Shown: positions 5,564-11,445 of the stretch, one piece after another
Layout: the number at the start of each line of letters is the position of its first letter
Numbering within the stretch: position 1 is the stretch's first letter
Assembly (NCBI GenBank): GCA_029863825.1
Contig: JAOTUP010000021.1
Location: 1 to 11,445 of the forward strand
DNA: 11,445 nt
Source of the DNA: Acidobacteriota bacterium
GTDB lineage: Bacteria; Acidobacteriota; Thermoanaerobaculia; Multivoradales; JAHEKO01
Reading direction: 5' to 3'
Made by a program: the position numbers and the translations under genes
Notes under the pieces: generated by a model
What the model was told of the DNA's origin: nothing
Seen by the model: the letters and a program-made list of their open reading frames with translations, nothing else
Databases searched by the model: none

Positions 5564-7228
5564 ATGCTCACGCTGCGTGTAGACCCGGCGCGCGGAGAGT
5601 CCTCCGAACGCCGCATTGGGACCGACGAGGAGAAACTCGTCATCGGCCGTTCCTCCGACTGCGACCTCATCCTCGATGATCGATACCTGTCGCGGCGGCA
5701 TGCGAGGATTCTTCGCCGCGGTGAGGCGTGGCTCGTCGAAGACCTCGGATCCCGTAACGGAACGCTGCTCAACGGTCGCCGGATCGAAGAACCGAGCCCG
5801 CTCACGCGCCACGACATCGTGCAACTCTCGGCTTCGGTGCTGACGGTACTCGACATCGACGGCGCGGAGCCGAATCGATCAGCTTCGAGCTCCTCGACAA
5901 GAAACGGAACGATCCTGCGCCCGATCTCGGACCTCGTCGCGAGCTCGGAGTTCGAGGCGGCCCCCGGCGCAACCGCGGGCGAGTTGCGCCGCTATGCGTC
6001 TCGCCTTCGCCTCCTCAATGAAGTGCACGCTGCACTCAGCCGACCGATCGAGCTGCAGGATCTCCTGGAGCTCATTCTCGACCGCGCCTTCGAGCAGCTC
6101 CAGCCCGAGGAGGGTTCCGTGTTTCTCAAGGCTCCGGACGGTAGCCTCCGTCGCGTCGCGAGCAAGACCACGATTGACACCGACTCGGTGCACCTCTTCT
6201 CAGCCACACTGGAGCGCGAGGTCGTCGACAAGGGCCTGGCTGCGTTGGTTCTCGATACCGCTACCGACGAGCGGTTCGGAGACGCTGACAGCATCATGAG
6301 TAGCGGCGTGCGGAGCTTGGTCGCGGCTCCTTTCGCCGACCCCGATGGATGTATGGGCATGATCGCCCTCAACTCGAGGCTTCACCGCCGCCAGTTCGGC
6401 GAGGACGACCTCGAGCTGTTGGCCTCCTTGGCGTCCGTCGCCGCCCTGCGAATCCGCAATCTCGCCCTGGCGGAGGAAGCCGCGACTCGTAAGAAGCTCG
6501 AAGAGGAGATCCATCTCGCTCGACAGATACAGATTGCCCTCCTGCCGCGGCAACTGCCCGAGATTCCGGGTTTCGAAGTTCTCGGGCGAAATCGCCCTTC
6601 CCACACCGTGTCAGGCGACTTTTTCGAGATCATCGAGCGTCGGGACGGCCGCGAGTACATCCTGCTGCTGGCCGACGTTTCCGGCAAGGGCGTCGCCGCC
6701 GCCTTGCTCACGGCCTCGTTCGAAGCGCTCGCCGCGGGACCGATCGAAGACGGGCTGACGCCGCCCGAAGTGTGTCGCCGCGTCTCGGCTGCTCTCCACA
6801 AGAGGACACCGCCGGCCAAGTACGCCACCGCCTGGATGGGAGCGCTGGAAACCGAAACGGGCCGGCTTTCCTGGAGCAATGCGGGGCAGATGCCGCCGCT
6901 GATCGTCCGCGCGTCCGGGGACGTAGAGCGACTCGAGGCGAGCGGTGTCCCGATCGGATTGCTCCCGGATGCGGAATACGCGGGGCGCGAGACCACGCTC
7001 GACCCCGGGGATACGCTGATCGCTTACACTGACGGCCTCACGGAGGCGGAAGGTCCCGCGGGTGAGGAGTTCGGCCTCGAACGTCTGGTGGAGATCTGCC
7101 GCCAGGCCCGAGGTCGGGGTCTCATGACCCTGGCCGACGCACTCGAGCGGGATCTCGATCTCTTTACCAACGGTTCGGCTCTCAGCGATGATCGAACTCT
7201 GCTTCTGGCTTTTCGCTCCCAGGAGTGA
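5564..7228 (+). CDS. FHA-GAF-PP2C (RsbU/SpoIIE-type) serine phosphatase
   Basis: A 554-residue cytoplasmic signalling protein. An FHA domain lies at about 26-94, with IGRSSDCDLILDD, the SRRHA phosphothreonine-binding motif and GSRNGTLLNG. A GAF domain spans about 145-300 ('LLNEVHAALSRPIELQDLLELI...', 'SVFLKAPDG'). A coiled-coil connector follows (about 300-330), including the EEEIHLARQIQIALLP motif seen just before this phosphatase class. The PP2C/SpoIIE domain (340-552) keeps the metal ligands: D352 in SGDFFE, D371 in ADVSGKG, D490 in TDGLTEA and D542/D543 in SDDRT. The first motif ends in Glu instead of the usual Asp (GDFYD). Such proteins typically dephosphorylate anti-sigma-factor antagonists. 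No anti-sigma pair is nearby, so the target is unknown. The ATG at 5564 places strand 1 (MLTLRV) where FHA proteins begin; a TTG at 5555 is a less likely start. Confidence 0.92.
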   Translation: MLTLRVDPARGESSERRIGTDEEKLVIGRSSDCDLILDDRYLSRRHARILRRGEAWLVEDLGSRNGTLLNGRRIEEPSPLTRHDIVQLSASVLTVLDIDGAEPNRSASSSSTRNGTILRPISDLVASSEFEAAPGATAGELRRYASRLRLLNEVHAALSRPIELQDLLELILDRAFEQLQPEEGSVFLKAPDGSLRRVASKTTIDTDSVHLFSATLEREVVDKGLAALVLDTATDERFGDADSIMSSGVRSLVAAPFADPDGCMGMIALNSRLHRRQFGEDDLELLASLASVAALRIRNLALAEEAATRKKLEEEIHLARQIQIALLPRQLPEIPGFEVLGRNRPSHTVSGDFFEIIERRDGREYILLLADVSGKGVAAALLTASFEALAAGPIEDGLTPPEVCRRVSAALHKRTPPAKYATAWMGALETETGRLSWSNAGQMPPLIVRASGDVERLEASGVPIGLLPDAEYAGRETTLDPGDTLIAYTDGLTEAEGPAGEEFGLERLVEICRQARGRGLMTLADALERDLDLFTNGSALSDDRTLLLAFRSQE

Positions 7229-7260
7229 GATCGGACGGTGCCGTCCGCACGCCGGGCCCT

Positions 7261-7306
7261 GAAGGAGCCGTCGATGAGCCCGCTTGCGAAGAAAGTGCCG
7301 GCGTGA
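7261..7306 (+). CDS. Ten-codon leader ORF overlapping the HTTM gene start
   Basis: A full GAAGGAG at 7261-7267 sits 6 nt before an ATG at 7274, one of the best ribosome binding sites in the window. The ORF encodes MSPLAKKVPA and stops at TGA 7304-7306, which overlaps the GTG (7303-7305) of the membrane protein gene as GTGA. The HTTM gene has no good site of its own, so the mini-ORF may load ribosomes that then restart on the GTG. No sequence similarity supports a function for the peptide itself. The ORF could be chance, because the region is also open in the frame of the long ORF beginning at 7225. Confidence 0.4.
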
Positions 7307-8754
7307 GGGTTAGATCCCGCGTTCGGCAACGGCTGAAAAGACTCGCCAGCATCGACGAGCGCTCCCTGGCGGTCTTTCGTGTCGGCATCGCCATTGCCGT
7401 GTTGGTGGACTTGATCCTTCGCGCCGGCGATCTCGGCTCGCTCTACAGCGATGCCGGAGCTCTGCCACGTTCCCTGGCGGCCGCCGACTCATCTTTGAGC
7501 TCACACGTCTTTCCCCTGTACTTCTTCAATGGCTCGGCTCTTTGGGCGGGCGCGCTCTTGGTCCTCACCGGCATTACGGCAACGACTCTCCTCGTCGGCT
7601 ACCGCTCGTTTTCTTCGACCGCCGCCACCTGGTACCTGATCTCCTGCCTCCACGCCCGCAGTTCGACTCTGACACTGGCAGGAGACGATCTGCTCCGCAT
7701 GCTCCTTCTCTGGGGCCTCGTCCTGCCACTGGGTGCCAGTGGATCGATCGACGACCGCCTCGCCCGACCGTCCGCCAGGAGTCGCACCGTGTCGATCGCC
7801 AGTCTGGTGGTGCTCGTGCACCTCTCGGCGCTGCTCTTCTTCACCCCGCTCGTTGCCGCCCAGCGAGGCTCAAAGCTGCTCACGATTGGACTCGTCGACG
7901 CCTTGGAAGTCGATCATCTGGTCACAGGCTGGGGAGCGACGCTCCGCCGCGTCCCGGACATCGTCGGCTACGCGGATCTGAGCCTTGCCGGCCTGCTTAT
8001 TCTCGGCACGATCCTCCTGTGGTCGCCGATCGCGACCGCCCAACTGCGCAGCCTCGTGGTGCTGTTTCTCGTCCAGCTTCAGATACTCGGCGTCGCCCCC
8101 GCATTCCATCTCGGTAGCCAGCCATGGGTCGCGGCCTGTGGGTTGATGCTCTTCGCGCCAACCTGGCTGTGGAACCAGTTCACCGAGGCATCGCAGGCAG
8201 CCGTCCAGCCTGTGACACAGACCAGCGGAGCGCCCCGCTCCACTTCAGGACGGGACCTCGCGGCCGCCGGACTTGCGATCGTCGCTCTCGGCTCGCTGCT
8301 CCAGACAGCTCTCCCGGCCTCCGTGAACGAGGGGGCCACATCGACTTTGGCGATCGTGAGCCGGCAACTCGGCATCCAGCCGACGCCACTCGTACTGGCA
8401 ACCGTACCGCCCACCGACGACGGCTGGCTCGCGACTCGTGGACAGCTGGCCAATGGCTCTAGCGTCGATCCCCTGCGACGCCGTCAGTTCTCCTATGAAG
8501 AGCCGGAGGACTCACCGGAGATTCCCGGCGGTGCGCGCTGGCGACGGCACCTCCGCTGGCTGAGCACCGACGGCCCGATCGGGATGCGATCGGCGCTGCT
8601 CGGCTATCTCTGTCACCGCTGGAACACCAGCCACGAAGCTGGCTCTGCCCTCCTCGACATCCAGCTCATTCTCATGCTCGAAGGCCAGGACGGCGAGGAG
8701 GGGGTATCGACCGCACTTCCCGTGCCGCTCGCCCAGCACCGCTGCGAGCGGTGA
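7303..8754 (+). CDS. HTTM-domain (vitamin K-dependent gamma-carboxylase-like) membrane protein
   Basis: A 483-residue multi-span protein. It opens with IDERSLAVFRVGIAIAVLVDLILRAGDLGSLY (given in two parts here: residues 17-34, then on to 48), the typical first helix of HTTM proteins. Later landmarks are 'HARSSTLTLAGDDLLRMLLLWGLVLPLG' around 117-144, several helices between 165 and 290, 'GSQPWVAACGLMLFAP', and the soluble tail with 'LATRGQLANGSSVDPL', 'RWRRHLRWL' and 'YLCHRWN'. HTTM domains are related to the membrane part of gamma-glutamyl carboxylase. The large lumenal catalytic region is absent, so carboxylase activity is not expected and the bacterial function is unknown. The start is uncertain. 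A GTG at 7225 overlaps the phosphatase stop and adds 26 poorly conserved-looking residues. The GTG at 7303 overlaps the mini-ORF stop and begins just before the basic segment RVRSRVRQRLKR. The gene is very likely cotranscribed with the phosphatase. Confidence 0.82.
   Translation: MRVRSRVRQRLKRLASIDERSLAVFRVGIAIAVLVDLILRAGDLGSLYSDAGALPRSLAAADSSLSSHVFPLYFFNGSALWAGALLVLTGITATTLLVGYRSFSSTAATWYLISCLHARSSTLTLAGDDLLRMLLLWGLVLPLGASGSIDDRLARPSARSRTVSIASLVVLVHLSALLFFTPLVAAQRGSKLLTIGLVDALEVDHLVTGWGATLRRVPDIVGYADLSLAGLLILGTILLWSPIATAQLRSLVVLFLVQLQILGVAPAFHLGSQPWVAACGLMLFAPTWLWNQFTEASQAAVQPVTQTSGAPRSTSGRDLAAAGLAIVALGSLLQTALPASVNEGATSTLAIVSRQLGIQPTPLVLATVPPTDDGWLATRGQLANGSSVDPLRRRQFSYEEPEDSPEIPGGARWRRHLRWLSTDGPIGMRSALLGYLCHRWNTSHEAGSALLDIQLILMLEGQDGEEGVSTALPVPLAQHRCER
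8737..8753 (+). other. Seven-base hairpin at the HTTM stop codon
   Basis: CACCGCT at 8737-8743 and AGCGGTG at 8747-8753 are perfect complements with a GCG loop. The second arm includes two bases of the TGA stop. The following sequence has no T run, so it could be a weak or Rho-assisted end, a stabiliser of the mRNA 3' end, or chance. Confidence 0.3.
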
Positions 8755-8782
8755 ATCTCGGCGTCCGCGGGGAGAAAAAGAC

Positions 8783-8811
8783 TGGCGAAACGGTCCCGGC
8801 CGTGCTAGGCT
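8783..8811 (+). promoter_or_regulatory. Putative promoter of the HU gene (TGCTAGGCT -10)
   Basis: TGCTAGGCT at 8803-8811 matches the motif before the FHA and ATPase genes in eight of nine bases. A TGGCGA at 8783-8788 sits 17 bp upstream of the TAGGCT hexamer and is a partial -35 match. Transcription would begin near 8817-8818, giving an HU leader of about 150 nt. Confidence 0.5.
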
Positions 8812-8817
8812 TTCGAC

Positions 8818-8965
8818 CCCGAAGCAGTTCCTCTCTTCTCTTCAACCCAGAGGAGGGGTGCACGGACGACACGTTGTCGAGGAATCTGAAGATCCACATC
8901 GCAACCTGGAGGGGGCTCCGCAATCCTGCAGGTCCCTCCCCGAACAGAAGACGGAAGGAGTCTTA
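8818..8965 (+). promoter_or_regulatory. Long structured leader of the HU mRNA
   Basis: This stretch has no credible gene and is rich in pairing segments. CCTCT at 8830-8834 can pair with AGAGG at 8849-8853. CGACA at 8867-8871 and TGTCG at 8875-8879 form a tight stem with a CGT loop. GGAGGG at 8908-8913 can pair with CCCTCC at 8934-8939, while ACCTG at 8904-8908 can instead pair with CAGGT at 8929-8933; the arms share a base, so the two are alternatives or a pseudoknot. The pyrimidine arm could also mask the AAGGAG ribosome binding site at 8955-8960. No known riboswitch is recognised. Confidence 0.4.
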
Positions 8966-9259
8966 ATGAACAAAACGGAAATGGCCGAGAAGCTGGCGAA
9001 GAAGTGTGACATCTCACAGTCGAAGGCGCTCGATTGCGTCAATGCCATCTTCGACACCAAGGGGAGCAAAGGCATCATCGCGATTGAATTGGATGCCGGA
9101 CGCCGCGTACAGATCGCCGGTTTCGGTACCTTCGACACCAAGCGGAGAGCTGCTCGCAAGGGCCGCAATCCCGCCACCGGAGCGACGATTACGATCGCTG
9201 CGAAGAAGTACGCCACCTTCAAGGCTGCCAAGGGTCTGAAGGACCGCGTCGCCGACTGA
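8966..9259 (+). CDS. HU-family histone-like DNA-binding protein
   Basis: A 97-residue nucleoid protein that binds and bends DNA as a dimer. The N-terminal helices (MNKTEMAEKLAKK...) are followed by the beta saddle with AGFGTF at 51-56. The arm motif RKGRNPATG is at 64-72, with the intercalating proline at 69, and the C-terminal helix is FKAAKGLKDRV. Compared with the usual 90 residues, the turn between helix 2 and strand 1 is longer (FDTKGSKGIIAIELDAG), a variant I associate with some acidobacterial-type HU proteins. The ATG at 8966 has a perfect AAGGAG at 8955-8960, five bases upstream. A longer in-frame ORF from 8858 would give a non-HU N-terminus and is rejected. The gene has its own promoter, leader and terminator, so it is a single transcription unit. 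It is probably abundant, though autoregulation is only suspected. Confidence 0.95.
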   Translation: MNKTEMAEKLAKKCDISQSKALDCVNAIFDTKGSKGIIAIELDAGRRVQIAGFGTFDTKRRAARKGRNPATGATITIAAKKYATFKAAKGLKDRVAD

Positions 9260-9286
9260 GTCGTCGTCAAAAGAAGCGTTTTCTAG

Positions 9287-9321
9287 CCCCGAGGCTCTCC
9301 AAGGCCTCGGGGTTTGTTTAT
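9287..9321 (+). terminator. Rho-independent terminator after the HU gene
   Basis: CCCCGAGGC (9287-9295) and GCCTCGGGG (9304-9312) form a perfect nine-base GC-rich stem with an eight-base loop, followed by TTTGTTTAT. This is the clearest intrinsic terminator in the window. The reverse direction lacks a T run right after the stem, so it works only on the plus strand. Confidence 0.93.
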
Positions 9322-9325
9322 CTAC

Positions 9326-9829
9326 GTGGTCTTCAAGTACTACCAACGACTTTCGGCTTCTGCACGCCGTACCTACGACGCCAGCGACGCGATCGAGACG
9401 GTCGAGGTTCCCGGTGCGGCCGAGCTCTGGCCGGCAGTAGCCGACATCCGTTCGGCCCTGGAGACGGAACGTCGCGCAAAACTCGAAGAGGGCTGTCAAC
9501 GCCTGGCGGACTCTCTGTTCGGACAGCTCGACGCCCCACTCCTCCGCGTGAGAGTGCTCGCCGCGCGGCCAAGCCACGACTGGGGCGAGCTCCACGGTCT
9601 TTACGAGCCGGAGGATGGCGAGTCAAACACGGCGCGAGTCACTGTCTGGATGCGCACAGCGCAGCAGCGCCGGGTCGTTGCCTTCAAGACCTTTCTGCGA
9701 ACTCTCGTGCATGAAATGCTGCATCATCTCGACTACGAGCACTTCGGTCTCGCCGACTCCTTCCACACCGAAGGATTCTTCAAACGCGAGTCCGAGATGA
9801 CCCGTCAGCTTCTAGAGGCGGGAGAGTAG
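9326..9829 (+). CDS. Putative zinc metallopeptidase-like protein (HEMLH motif)
   Basis: A 167-residue protein. The helix 'TFLRTLVHEMLHHLDYEHFG' carries the gluzincin-type HExxH motif at 129-133, followed by DSFHTEGFFKRE with a possible third ligand His147 or Glu149. Conserved-looking parts include 'YYQRLSASARRTYDASDAI' at the N-terminus and 'RPSHDWGELHGLY' and 'VTVWMRTAQ' in the middle. I know the pattern from small uncharacterised bacterial proteins but not a named function. No signal peptide is seen, so it is probably cytoplasmic. The GTG at 9326 gives the family-like start near YYQRLS. A TTG at 9314 would lie in the T tract of the HU terminator. There is no ribosome binding site, and the 3' end overlaps the opposing amidotransferase gene by 18 bp. 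Confidence 0.65.
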   Translation: MVFKYYQRLSASARRTYDASDAIETVEVPGAAELWPAVADIRSALETERRAKLEEGCQRLADSLFGQLDAPLLRVRVLAARPSHDWGELHGLYEPEDGESNTARVTVWMRTAQQRRVVAFKTFLRTLVHEMLHHLDYEHFGLADSFHTEGFFKRESEMTRQLLEAGE

Positions 9830-10537
9830 GCGGACGAAATCACGCAATAAGCGTCCGGTCTCCGGACTCGGACGAAAGCTCCCGGCAATGTTTCGGAGCG
9901 CTCCCGGCGCCATGACGCTTTGGTAGTTCGCGAGATAGGCGTAGAACCTGTGGCGATTGGTCGCCTCGGTCAACTCGGGGTGAAACTGACTCGCCCATAT
10001 CAACTTTCCCGGAATTCTCAGGGCCTGTGACAGGCACGCATTGCTCTTTGCGAGATTGACGACGTCTGGCGGCAGCTTCTCGGCGCGATCCTTGCGGCCG
10101 AGCTGAGCTGCGAACACGCCGGGCAACCTGCCCATCAGCGGGTCCGCCAGCCCCGCTTCGGTGAGCATGATGTCGAAGGTCCCGACCTCGGCATGATCCG
10201 GGTCGTACACGATGCGCCCACCCAACGCTTCCACAAGACACTGATACCCGAAGCATGACGCGAACATCGGCAGGCTCAAGTCCACAACTTCAGCGAGGAA
10301 TGACAACGTCTCCTCTATGTGCGGCATGTTTCTCTCCGAGACAAGGAAGTCCCCGCTTCCACCCACCAGAAGCGCATCGTGTCGCCGTGCTTTTTCCGTA
10401 CTCGGAGCACCGAGCTCGACGATGTTCCACGGCTCGACGTCGTCGATCGCGAGGCCTGCTACTTCGGCAAACGACCGGCGCTCCTCGGACAGCACCGGGT
10501 CGGAGGCCGGGCGAGCTTGCAATAGGAGCAGAGACAT
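9812..10537 (-). CDS. Class I glutamine amidotransferase (GMP synthase-like GATase domain)
   Basis: A 241-residue stand-alone GATase1 protein, which would hydrolyse glutamine and pass ammonia or cleave a gamma-glutamyl bond. The nucleophile Cys95 lies in 'MFASCFGYQ', the oxyanion loop is LLVGGSGDFLVSE around 56-68, and the histidine and glutamate partners are H186 and E188 in ASQFHPELT. The family is one of free-standing GMP-synthase-like amidotransferases, with the recurring 'GRKDRAEKLPP' and 'ALRIPGKLIWASQFHPEL'. No synthetase partner is adjacent, so the acceptor is unknown. The ATG at 10537 starts MSLLLLQARP, as in relatives I recall. The ATG at 10546 adds three residues and cannot be excluded. 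A TAGAAT at 10545-10550 (minus) would place the mRNA start at or near the ATG, suggesting a leaderless message. It sits 67 bp behind the membrane protein gene. Confidence 0.88.
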   Translation of the reverse strand: MSLLLLQARPASDPVLSEERRSFAEVAGLAIDDVEPWNIVELGAPSTEKARRHDALLVGGSGDFLVSERNMPHIEETLSFLAEVVDLSLPMFASCFGYQCLVEALGGRIVYDPDHAEVGTFDIMLTEAGLADPLMGRLPGVFAAQLGRKDRAEKLPPDVVNLAKSNACLSQALRIPGKLIWASQFHPELTEATNRHRFYAYLANYQSVMAPGALRNIAGSFRPSPETGRLLRDFVRLLSRL

Positions 10538-10544
10538 TCCGGCC

Positions 10545-10550
10545 ATTCTA
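10545..10550 (-). promoter_or_regulatory. Possible -10 box TAGAAT for the amidotransferase gene
   Basis: TAGAAT on the minus strand lies 7-8 bases upstream of the ATG at 10537 and would give an almost leaderless transcript. No acceptable -35 is seen, so the call is weak. The gene could instead be cotranscribed from upstream. Confidence 0.25.
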
Positions 10551-10604
10551 CTGGCCGAACTCCACCTGGAGCCTCCTCCCCCTCAGTCGTCGTCGACGGA
10601 CGGC

Positions 10605-11060
10605 TCAGCTCAGCAGCCGACCAACGGCTCGGCGAACCGATCTCATCGGCACCGAGACGCGAACATCGACCGTGGTATCGCTGACCTCGATCAACAGTGA
10701 TCTGCCCTGCTTGGCCACTCGAACGTGATCGCCTCCGTCGCTCACCTCGACGAAAACGGCATCCGGGCACTCGTCGAGGGACATCAGGATCTGGCGCGCC
10801 AGCGGCTCCCACTCACCCAACTTCAACTCACTATTCAGGTGCGCCCCCACATCGAAGATCAGATCTCCGGAGGCCACCGCGATATCCACCGCCGCCATCG
10901 GAATCGGCAGCGTGAGATCCGCGCCGTGGCGGTCGACGATGCTCACCGTCGCCAGTCCGCCCCAGGCCAGGACTGCGCCGATGAGCAGCACCCAACCGAC
11001 CACCATCGTGGTCGCGACGGCACCAATGACGATCAACGTCTTCCTCGTCTGGCTGCGCAT
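10605..11060 (-). CDS. Membrane-anchored protein with a C-terminal module shared with the upstream gene
   Basis: A 151-residue protein with a short cytoplasmic start (MRSQTRKT), one transmembrane helix at about 9-32 and an exposed C-terminal part. The segment 'CPDAVFVEVSDGGDHVRVAKQGRSLLIEV' followed by 'VDVRVSVP' matches 'SPDMTFVSVEDGG' and 'ESVRVWKEEGWVYVEV' followed by 'VNVKIP' in the neighbouring gene. The two genes therefore carry versions of one module and probably arose by duplication. I know this kind of protein only as hypothetical; no enzyme motif is visible. The start is the ATG at 11060 because GGGAG lies five bases upstream. A GTG at 11078 overlaps the upstream stop (GTGA) and would add six residues. 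The gene is almost certainly in one operon with the upstream gene. Confidence 0.7.
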   Translation of the reverse strand: MRSQTRKTLIVIGAVATTMVVGWVLLIGAVLAWGGLATVSIVDRHGADLTLPIPMAAVDIAVASGDLIFDVGAHLNSELKLGEWEPLARQILMSLDECPDAVFVEVSDGGDHVRVAKQGRSLLIEVSDTTVDVRVSVPMRSVRRAVGRLLS

Positions 11061-11074
11061 CGTGACTCCCTTTC

Positions 11075-11445
11075 TCACTCCGCTTCCGGAACGTCGTCCA
11101 CCCAGACGCGAACGCTGTCGTCACGCTCGCTGACGGTCACGAAGTCGCCTTCTCCATGCTCGACCAACGCCCGAACTGCGGCCTCGAGATCGATCTCGTC
11201 GCCCGCCAGCAGCGCGTCCACGACCGCCTGAGGAATCTTGACGTTGACCTTCTCGGGGCCCTTCTCGTCGCGAACCTCGACATAGACCCAGCCCTCTTCT
11301 TTCCACACCCGCACGCTCTCCCACCGTCCTCGACGCTGACGAAGGTCATATCCGGACTCCCCTTCACCTCCTGCCACAGCTGACGCAGGTCCTCGAGCTC
11401 GACGTGCATGTCGCCGTCGCCGATGCTGGCATGTTGCAGCGCATG
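11075..11445 (-). pseudogene. SHOCT-like/YvlB-like repeat protein, frameshifted and 5' truncated by window edge
   Basis: Two overlapping minus-strand frames join to one product. The first (window edge to about 11325) reads ...HVELEDLRQLWQEVKGSPDMTFVSVEDGG; the second (about 11320 to 11075) continues ESVRVWKEEGWVYVEVRDE and ends GDFVTVSERDDSVRVWVDDVPEAE. The bases at the junction are GGTGGGAGAGC. Adding one G gives GGT GGG GAG AGC, so VEDGG-ESVRV aligns gap-free with VSDGGDHVRV of the downstream gene and SERDDSVRV of its own last repeat. The middle (KVNVKIPQAVVDALLAG) resembles the segment after the SHOCT-like part of YvlB/DUF4097-associated proteins, which are linked to envelope-stress control in Firmicutes. 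The frame is open to the right edge and the true start lies outside. The frameshift may be a real mutation, slippage or a sequencing error. Confidence 0.65.

Noticed and set aside
6382..6996. 204-residue antisense ORF in the phosphatase gene
   Set aside because: It is Ser/Arg-rich shadow coding typical of the opposite strand of GC-rich genes, with no domain.
8858..8965. Longer HU reading frame from an upstream start
   Set aside because: HU proteins start at the MNKTEMAEKL segment, and the perfect AAGGAG site points to 8966.
1..11445. Search for tRNA, rRNA, CRISPR repeats, IS ends, att sites, defence or toxin-antitoxin genes
   Set aside because: No convincing instance was seen on reading both strands. 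The window is ordinary chromosomal content plus one gene relic.

Overview
The window is high-GC bacterial chromosome, densely packed with ordinary cellular genes. There is no IS element, phage gene, tRNA, rRNA or CRISPR array. The gene families (an HU variant, an HEMLHHLD-type metallopeptidase, an LREDFCGT-type methyltransferase, a GspB-like protein, and CPD-containing membrane and cytoplasmic proteins) suggest an Acidobacteriota-like organism, perhaps Thermoanaerobaculia. This is inferred from family resemblance and base composition only; no marker gene proves it.

Layout from left to right. Bases 2-415 are the 3' end of a calcineurin-like phosphoesterase. Bases 565-2303 hold a translationally overlapped pair, an ExeA/GspA-type AAA ATPase and a GspB-like protein with one membrane span, both tied to type II secretion or type IV pilus assembly. 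A PilZ-transmembrane-NTF2-like protein (2310-3398, minus) converges on them with a 6-bp gap. Its divergent partner is a class I SAM methyltransferase (3472-4308), with a TATAAT box in the 73-bp gap. A MscS-type mechanosensitive channel (4345-5412) follows on the plus strand.

The 151-bp gap after MscS hides a minus-strand relic of an FKBP-type prolyl isomerase, directly next to the promoter of an FHA-GAF-PP2C (RsbU/SpoIIE-type) phosphatase (5564-7228). Downstream of that phosphatase, a ten-codon ORF with a strong ribosome binding site overlaps the GTG start of an HTTM-domain (gamma-carboxylase-like) membrane protein (7303-8754). An HU-family DNA-binding protein (8966-9259) has its own promoter, a structured leader of about 150 nt and a clear intrinsic terminator. 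A zinc-metallopeptidase-like gene (9326-9829) starts right behind that terminator.

On the minus strand the right end holds a glutamine amidotransferase (9812-10537), a membrane-anchored protein (10605-11060), and a related cytoplasmic protein (11075 to the edge). The last of these is broken by a frameshift that looks like the loss of one G from a G4 run.

Three upstream regions share the -10-like motif TGCTAG(A/G)CT. There is no compelling new multi-gene system here. The most notable points are the FKBP relic, the frameshifted repeat protein, the PilZ/NTF2-like fusion, the coupled mini-ORF and the HU leader.
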